Shown here in pieces: positions 33,148 through 37,369 of a DNA stretch of 37,369 bases. Each line of letters begins with the position of its first letter. Positions within the stretch are counted from its first letter, which is position 1. The DNA is from Clostridia bacterium (GTDB taxonomy: Bacteria; Bacillota; Clostridia; Oscillospirales; CAG-272), in assembly GCA_017518975.1 (NCBI GenBank), contig JAFWTH010000158.1:1-37369 (forward strand), read 5' to 3'. The notes below the pieces were generated by a model. That model did no database searches, was not told the DNA's origin, and saw only the letters and a list, made by a program, of their open reading frames with translations. The position numbers were made by a program, and so were the translations under genes.

Positions 33148-35121
33148 TTAAGGGTTATCCCACACTACGGAGCCTCCCTCCTCGCGCAGTCTTATGAATA
33201 TCGGCATCGCGCCTCGCCCGTCGGGACCGATCATCGACGCGTCCCAGATGTTCGGCGCGTGGACCGTCAGATACAGCTCACCGTCGGCGGCTCGGAAGAT
33301 CATCCCGTGGCCCCCGTCGTATATTCCGGTGAGCGTCAGCGAATATATCGGGAATTCCTCGTGGATCCAGTTCCCCGTTATCTCGCCGTTGTCGGAACGC
33401 GCGACGCCGACCGCGTAACCGCAACCGTCGAGGCCCGACCATACGGCGATCAGACCGCCGTCTTCGAGCCGCCACAGATACGGTCCCTCGCACAGACCCT
33501 GGCGCGCCGGGTTCGACCACGGAGAGCCAAGCACCGAGAACAGAGTCACGGGCTCCGTTATCAGTTCCTTGAGATCGCCTGACAGACGCGCGGCGCAGAT
33601 GCTGCCGGTATCGTCCGCTTCGGGGCTGGTGTATTCCAGACAGAAGACGAGCCACGGATCGCCGTTTTTGTCGACGTAAAACGAAGCGTCGATGCAGTCC
33701 TTGTCGCGGGGAGTTATCAGGCCTTCGGACCAGAGCCTGAACGGTCCATCCGGGCTGTCCGAGGAGAAGATCGCCACTCCGTCAAGTTCGGAGCCCGCGG
33801 GCATGTACGACGTGAACATCCAGTACCGCCCGTTATATTTGTATACCTCGGGCGCCCAATAGTCCGTCTTGAAATCCGCGGGGTACTCAACGACCGGGTA
33901 AGGGCCGTCCCACGGTCCCGACAGATCGCCGGTCGTGTTTTTGTACATGATCCATCCCGTACCGTACATATACGAGACTCCGTCTTCGACGAGGACAAAC
34001 GGATCGCGCAGCTGTCTGATCCCGCTTTCGATGAGCGTGTAATCACCATCCGCGTAGACGGGAGGTACAGTCGCCGAATAATCGAATTCCTTCGGGACTC
34101 TCAACTCGCCGTTTTTCATAAAGTTTGAGACGAGATAATCCACGGCGTTGCGGTACGAAAAATAATTGCCGTATCCGAGAACGAGCGATTCGCCCTTTTC
34201 GTCGGAAATGACCCGTATCCTGAACTCCATATCGCCGATCCCCTCGCAGAGTTCGACCGATTCCGGGCGATTGCACGCAAGGACGATCTCTTTTTTCCTT
34301 CTCAGAAGGGCGTCGCCGTGCGGGAAAATATCATATCCGGTCCCGTCCTTTATAACGCCGATGAAGTCCTCAACGTACGCTTCGTACCGTTTGTGTCCCG
34401 TTATTTCATAATCCGGATCGAAGATCAGGATCGCCCGCGTGTTTTTGTATTCCGAGGCAAACAGGATCGTTGATCCGGCGACCTCGATGGAACGGCTGAG
34501 CCGCACGAAAACCGTCGCGACCTCCGCTCTCGTCGCGGGAGCGGACGGACGCATCGCGCCGTTCTCATAACCTTTGATCAATCCGGATATCCGCATATCT
34601 TCCGCCGCGCCCGCGAACCAGTCTCCGAAGGATGAAGCGTCGGAAAAAGGTCCGGTCTGAGGATCTGCGGGAAGCGCCGCACCTTTACCGTCAACGTATC
34701 TTCCGATCATCGCCGACAGTTCCGCGCGCGTCACTTCGGCGCCCGGTCTCGCCGTACCGTCGGGATATCCCTTGAGGATCCCGACGGACGTCGCCCAACC
34801 GACGTATTCGCGGTACCATGAACCGTCCCGCACGTCGGAGAAGCCCTCGGCGTTTTTCCCGTATTCCGTAACGTCCGCTCTGTCGAGACGCGAGAGCATC
34901 GCGGCGACTTCGGCGCGCGTCACGTTGTCGCGCGGCGCAAAGACCGTTTCGCTCTTCCCTTTAACGAGTCCCGCTCCGTACGCTTCGGAAACCGTTTCGT
35001 AAAACCACGCGTCCTCCGGGACGTCGGAAAAAGGAAGACGCGCGGGCTCGGACGATACGGCGACCGCGAATAAGAGCGCGGCGGCAATCAAAGGTATTAC
35101 AATTAACGAAACTTTTTTCAT
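33148..35121 (-). CDS. SLH-domain surface protein with GH43-like glycosidase domain (copy 2)
   Basis: The start is ATG 35121: the upstream ATG at 35139 lies within AGAGGG, which is the ribosome site. The 657-residue product repeats the layout of the protein at 17664-19601: signal peptide, three SLH repeats (NVTRAEVAAMLSR, EVTRAELSAMIGR, PATRAEVATVFVR), an alpha/beta module (KEIVLACNRPES) and a GH43-type domain. The base candidate is Asp373 in LRDPFVLVEDG, with YWAPEVYKYNGRYWMFTS, CIDASFYVDKNGDPWLVF and the Glu545 candidate acid in CEGPYLW. Expected to be a wall-anchored glycosidase of arabinan/xylan type; the substrate is not predictable. It is followed by the alpha/beta hydrolase gene. Confidence 0.87.
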   Translation of the reverse strand: MKKVSLIVIPLIAAALLFAVAVSSEPARLPFSDVPEDAWFYETVSEAYGAGLVKGKSETVFAPRDNVTRAEVAAMLSRLDRADVTEYGKNAEGFSDVRDGSWYREYVGWATSVGILKGYPDGTARPGAEVTRAELSAMIGRYVDGKGAALPADPQTGPFSDASSFGDWFAGAAEDMRISGLIKGYENGAMRPSAPATRAEVATVFVRLSRSIEVAGSTILFASEYKNTRAILIFDPDYEITGHKRYEAYVEDFIGVIKDGTGYDIFPHGDALLRRKKEIVLACNRPESVELCEGIGDMEFRIRVISDEKGESLVLGYGNYFSYRNAVDYLVSNFMKNGELRVPKEFDYSATVPPVYADGDYTLIESGIRQLRDPFVLVEDGVSYMYGTGWIMYKNTTGDLSGPWDGPYPVVEYPADFKTDYWAPEVYKYNGRYWMFTSYMPAGSELDGVAIFSSDSPDGPFRLWSEGLITPRDKDCIDASFYVDKNGDPWLVFCLEYTSPEADDTGSICAARLSGDLKELITEPVTLFSVLGSPWSNPARQGLCEGPYLWRLEDGGLIAVWSGLDGCGYAVGVARSDNGEITGNWIHEEFPIYSLTLTGIYDGGHGMIFRAADGELYLTVHAPNIWDASMIGPDGRGAMPIFIRLREEGGSVVWDNP

Positions 35122-35153
35122 AAGCGATACCCTCTTCATTCGTTTTCGGTTTC

Positions 35154-35182
35154 ATTATAGTTCATCCGGGCGAAAAAAACAA
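35154..35182 (-). promoter_or_regulatory. Sigma-A promoter of SLH-GH43 copy 2
   Basis: Minus strand TTGTTT (35182-35177), 17-base spacer, TATAAT (35159-35154). The -35 overlaps the T-run of the terminator that ends the lexA operon. Confidence 0.7.
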
Positions 35183-35212
35183 GCGGAGAACCGCTGTAAT
35201 ACGGTTCTCCGC
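35173..35212 (-). terminator. Terminator of the lexA-DUF551 operon
   Basis: GCGGAGAACCG / CGGTTCTCCGC: an 11-bp perfect stem (35183-35193 / 35202-35212) with an eight-base loop, followed on the minus strand by a seven-T run. Confidence 0.85.
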
Positions 35213-35225
35213 CTGAACGAATCAC

Positions 35226-35522
35226 TCAAATGGCGCAGAGTCTCGGTCTGTCGGCGAACTCGGCGGGAACGTCGAGGCGGATCGGCTCCGCCCAGTAGAT
35301 GACCTTCCACGTGTCGTCGCTCTGCCACCACGTCCCGTCGATCAGGTCGACGGTGACGTCGATGCTTATCGTCCCCTTTCCGGCGAACGGAACGTCGCGC
35401 TGAAGCTCCGTGATCGTGTAGTACACGCCGTCCTTTTCCGGCATCCTTTCCTTGACGCTTATCCATTTCGGCTGAGTAGACAGCCGTCCCTCTGCAAATC
35501 CGCGCGCAAATTCCGTGCTCAT
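35226..35522 (-). CDS. DUF551-like small protein
   Basis: ATG 35522 follows GGAGG by eight bases, giving 98 residues. WISVKERMPEKDGVYYTITEL and the Trp-rich WWQSDDTWKVIYWAEP match the DUF551 pattern, a small domain common in phage and mobile-element genes and of unknown role. There is no signal peptide. It begins 31 bases after the lexA stop, with no promoter between and a shared terminator, so it should be co-expressed with LexA and induced during DNA damage. Whether it affects LexA or the SOS response is an open question. Confidence 0.75.
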   Translation of the reverse strand: MSTEFARGFAEGRLSTQPKWISVKERMPEKDGVYYTITELQRDVPFAGKGTISIDVTVDLIDGTWWQSDDTWKVIYWAEPIRLDVPAEFADRPRLCAI

Positions 35523-35553
35523 TTCAATATCCTCCTTCTTATCACGCATACCC

Positions 35554-36147
35554 TTACAGATCCTTTATCACCTTTACCGCTATTCCCTGCACCGCGCAAT
35601 TTTCGACGTATATATCCTCAAGTTCCGGATTCTCCGGATGAAGTCTTACGCGTCTTCTTTCGGGTTCGGGATAAAACCTTTTAAGCGTCGCCTCGTCGTC
35701 CGTGAGAGCGACCGCTATCTGACCCGGCCTCGCCGTGTCCTGACGACGGATAAGAACGAGATCGCCGTCGTCGATCCCCGCGCCGATCATGCTGTCGCCC
35801 TTCGCGCGCAGGAAGTAGAATTCTCCGTCTCCGAACAGAGACGAGGGGAGCCGGACGTACTCCTCGATATTCTCCTCTGCGAACTTCGGAAGCCCGCAGG
35901 AAACGGAGCCGAGTACCGGAACCCTGACGGACGATACGCCGGTGTCGGAGAACGAAAGCGTCCTGTGACCGGACAGGTTCACCCTGCCTTCCTCCCGCAT
36001 CTCGGAGAGGTATCTGTGGACCGTCGTCTTCGGGATCCCCGTCCCCTCGGCGATCTCCGTCATCGTCGGAGAGTAGCCGTACCGGTCGGCGTAGGAGTCG
36101 ATAAAGCGGGCGATGATCCCGCCGTTTTCGGGGTTTTTCTTCCTCAT
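35554..36147 (-). CDS. lexA: LexA-like SOS repressor
   Basis: ATG 36147 follows GGGAGG by five bases; the longer frame starts upstream of the SOS box and promoter. The 197 residues are an N-terminal winged-helix domain (PTMTEIAEGTGIPKTTVHRY, about 27-46) and an S24 peptidase domain. The cleavage bond is Cys84-Gly85 in SVSCGLP, where many LexA proteins have Ala-Gly. The catalytic Ser119 (AKGDSMIGAGI) and Lys156 (ATLKRF) are in place. LexA represses SOS genes and cuts itself when RecA filaments form. The gene's own leader carries a perfect SOS box (36168-36183), so it should regulate itself. Length is near normal. The DUF551 gene follows it in the operon. Confidence 0.9.
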   Translation of the reverse strand: MRKKNPENGGIIARFIDSYADRYGYSPTMTEIAEGTGIPKTTVHRYLSEMREEGRVNLSGHRTLSFSDTGVSSVRVPVLGSVSCGLPKFAEENIEEYVRLPSSLFGDGEFYFLRAKGDSMIGAGIDDGDLVLIRRQDTARPGQIAVALTDDEATLKRFYPEPERRRVRLHPENPELEDIYVENCAVQGIAVKVIKDL

Positions 36148-36167
36148 TCCCGCCTCCCGCATCTTTT

Positions 36168-36183
36168 CGGAACAATTGTTCCG
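36168..36183 (-). promoter_or_regulatory. SOS (LexA) box
   Basis: A 16-base palindrome CGGAACAATTGTTCCG containing GAAC-N4-GTTC, the Gram-positive LexA operator. It begins 14 bases downstream of the -10 (36202-36197), 21 bases before the chosen ATG of lexA, in the position expected for self-repression. Confidence 0.85.
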
Positions 36184-36196
36184 TTTTGTGAAACCT

Positions 36197-36225
36197 ATTA
36201 TATACCGCCTTTTATTCCCTGTCAA
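36197..36225 (-). promoter_or_regulatory. Consensus sigma-A promoter of the lexA operon
   Basis: Minus strand TTGACA (36225-36220), 17-base spacer, TATAAT (36202-36197): a perfect consensus promoter, with the SOS box just downstream. Confidence 0.9.
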
Positions 36226-36292
36226 GAGTTTTTTGAAAATATTTTTGAGAAATGTCAAAAATAAGAAATTATCCCAACGAGGGGCTCATTTT

Positions 36293-37058
36293 GAAGCGCA
36301 TAAACTCCGCTCGCGAAGTGGTAAGTATGGTTTGCGGCTCAGCGTGATTGCACTCTTTTTTTCTCTAGAGAAAAAAAGCCTGCGCTGAAAAAAAGAGTCG
36401 ATTGGGGGAAAGAGGGCGGTTTCGCAACGAGATGCGGAGCATCCCGGCTCAAAGCCCTCCCTCCCCCAGTCAACCCCCTCCCTCCGCCGCGCTGCGGTCT
36501 TCTTCAAATTGATAGATTACATCGCGCACGGAAAGTTCTTTCTAATTCTTCGTTTTTCCCGTTCAGCGGTTTAATAATGTCAGCAAGAAAAAAGTCGGCG
36601 AGACGAAACGTGCTCGGCGATCCGTGCTGATGTTTCAGGCGGGAAAGTTTTGATACCGACGGTTTTGTCGTTCGCTTTGGCTTTCGCCTGCGAACAGTTA
36701 TATCAATCCATATTGCGCGGAAGTGACCCCCACAAAGAGAAATCTTCCCCGCGACGGGAGGGAGGAGGAGGTCCGGGGGCGGGCTAGCCGAACGCCGCCG
36801 GGGGCGGATGAAGCGACGGCGAGACCGGAGCAGCGGTCGAAATCGCGCGACGCAACAGCGGAGCATGCGATTTCGGGGACCGCAATCCGGGCAAGAGGGT
36901 TTGAGCTGGGCTGCCCCGCAGCCCTACGCGAAACCTCCTCCCTCTTCCGGGCGACTCTTTTTTCGGTGAAGCATTTTTTCTCTAGAGAAAAAAGGGTTCA
37001 ATAGCGCGCAGAACCCGTGACGACACCCTTCGCAAATCGAACGGAGTTTATGCGCTTC
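36293..37058. repeat. Structured non-coding element bounded by ~165-base inverted arms (MITE-like)
   Basis: No gene can be supported here. The arms 36293-36459 and 36895-37058 are inverted copies: terminal 17-base match GAAGCGCATAAACTCCG and its complement (37042-37058), then at near-equal spacing (46 and 48 bases) a T6-7-CTCTAGAG-A6-7 palindrome (36356-36377; 36974-36993), then at 9 bases GAAAAAAGAGTCG, then GGTTTCGC, a hairpin and GCTCAAA. The middle has a strong stem (36838-36846 / 36867-36875, extended by GCGGTC/GACCGC). CGAGGGG occurs outside both ends (36278-36284; 37069-37075), but 8 and 10 bases from them, so a true target duplication is doubtful. See findings. Confidence 0.75.
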
Positions 37059-37091
37059 GGACGGCCCGCGAGGGGAGAAGAAATCCACAAA

Positions 37092-37119
37092 AAAAGACCG
37101 GCCCGGAAGCCGGTCTTTT
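37092..37119 (-). terminator. Terminator downstream of the remnant gene
   Basis: AAAAGACCGGC / GCCGGTCTTTT, an 11-bp stem with a six-base loop. On the minus strand the T-run follows, consistent with a gene ending at 37124. Confidence 0.7.
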
Positions 37120-37123
37120 CGTT

Positions 37124-37195
37124 TTATTTCTTCCGCTTTATCGGCGCGCTTACGAGGTAGAAAACCGTGATGCAGAGGAGGAACAGCCCACAGCC
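37124..37195 (-). pseudogene. C-terminal remnant of a membrane protein gene
   Basis: Twenty-three codons in frame to TAA 37126-37124 translate as GCGLFLLCITVFYLVSAPIK plus RKK: a hydrophobic segment with a basic end, like the last helix of a membrane protein. There is an in-frame TAA (37196-37198) directly upstream and no start codon, so the gene is truncated at this point. The terminator at 37092-37119 is placed as if for an intact gene. Loss of the 5' part may be biological or an assembly join. Confidence 0.5.
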
Positions 37196-37204
37196 TTATG
37201 TGTC

Positions 37205-37369
37205 TTATTGATCTTTGAATGATATTATGTTGCCGTTAACCGTTACAGTATAATTCGGGCCGAAGTCAGTCAAATGTGCATAATAGGTAACAAAAGATTT
37301 TCCAAGAGGATCGATATATCTTTCCTTCGATGGGATGAATTCAGTATTATTCTCATCCGATATAGTCGA
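37205..37369 (-). CDS. Unidentified protein, C-terminal 54 residues (cut by window edge)
   Basis: In frame from the window edge to TAA 37207-37205. The end reads YAHLTDFGPNYTVTVNGN and IISFKDQ, a beta-rich segment. I do not recognise a family. Codons are A/T-ending and the stretch is clearly poorer in GC than the rest of the window, suggesting a transferred gene or a join to other DNA. Only about 13 bases separate it from the truncated remnant, on the same strand. Confidence 0.5.
   Translation of the reverse strand, partial: STISDENNTEFIPSKERYIDPLGKSFVTYYAHLTDFGPNYTVTVNGNIISFKDQ

Noticed and set aside
36504..37004. Open frames of 93-120 codons inside the inverted-arm element
   Set aside because: Arg/Pro/Ser-rich translations with no domain, running through palindromes and hairpins; better explained as non-coding structure.
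36278..37075. CGAGGGG flanks as a target-site duplication of the inverted-arm element
   Set aside because: The copies stand 8 and 10 bases outside the ends of the terminal repeats, and a 7-base match can arise by chance in GC-rich DNA; left as a possibility only.

Overview
The window looks like chromosomal DNA of an uncultured Gram-positive anaerobe of the class Clostridia, probably a gut lineage near Oscillospiraceae or Christensenellales. The evidence is consensus sigma-A promoters (TTGACA-17-TATAAT), strong AGGAGG ribosome sites, five S-layer-homology (SLH) proteins, an LtaS-type sulfatase, ferrous-iron rather than ferric-iron uptake, a GGGtGRT/Fe-S scaffold pair, a C-GCAxxG-C-C protein, a DUF6273 lipoprotein and a Gram-positive-type LexA box. 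The DNA is GC-rich by eye, except for the last ~170 bases. There is no rRNA, tRNA, phage or CRISPR. The genus cannot be told from the sequence.

Layout. 1-162: start of a pyridoxamine kinase gene (minus, cut by the window edge). 373-2106: exported trigger-factor-like prolyl isomerase. 2162-4018: LtaS-family lipoteichoic-acid-synthase-like protein (minus). 4265-7305: GtrA, FeoA-FeoB fusion and a 53-residue FeoB-associated Cys-rich protein, as one tightly packed operon. 7400-10171 and 12259-14940: two paralogous SLH/parallel-beta-helix surface proteins with an M3 peptidase between them (10428-12125, minus). A hairpin array lies at 10191-10420. 14982-17620: tyrosine-phosphatase-like protein, SDR and a small lipoprotein. 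17664-19601: SLH-GH43 protein. 19806-25967: a 2053-residue SLH/beta-solenoid protein, possibly the last gene of a minus-strand operon that starts at 29157 (DUF6273 lipoprotein, HD-domain protein, PepF-like M3 peptidase). 29326-32083: plus-strand flavin-binding PNPOx-like protein, then the Fe-S scaffold-like, GGGtGRT and C-GCAxxG-C-C genes. 32183-35121: alpha/beta hydrolase and a second SLH-GH43 protein (minus). 35226-36147: LexA and a DUF551 protein under an SOS box (minus). 36293-37058: non-coding element bounded by ~165-base inverted arms. 37124-37369: a gene remnant and the end of another gene in a low-GC seam.

The dominant theme is the cell surface. Five SLH proteins (two beta-helix, two GH43, one giant solenoid), an LtaS-like enzyme, GtrA and an exported foldase point to a cell that displays polysaccharide-binding or polysaccharide-cleaving proteins on a decorated wall. 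The second theme is iron and redox: Feo uptake and a Cys-rich trio with an IscU-like scaffold. The least-explained signals are the two structured non-coding elements (10191-10420 and 36293-37058), the Fe-S trio, and a PepF homologue whose zinc-binding HExxH reads YEMGH.
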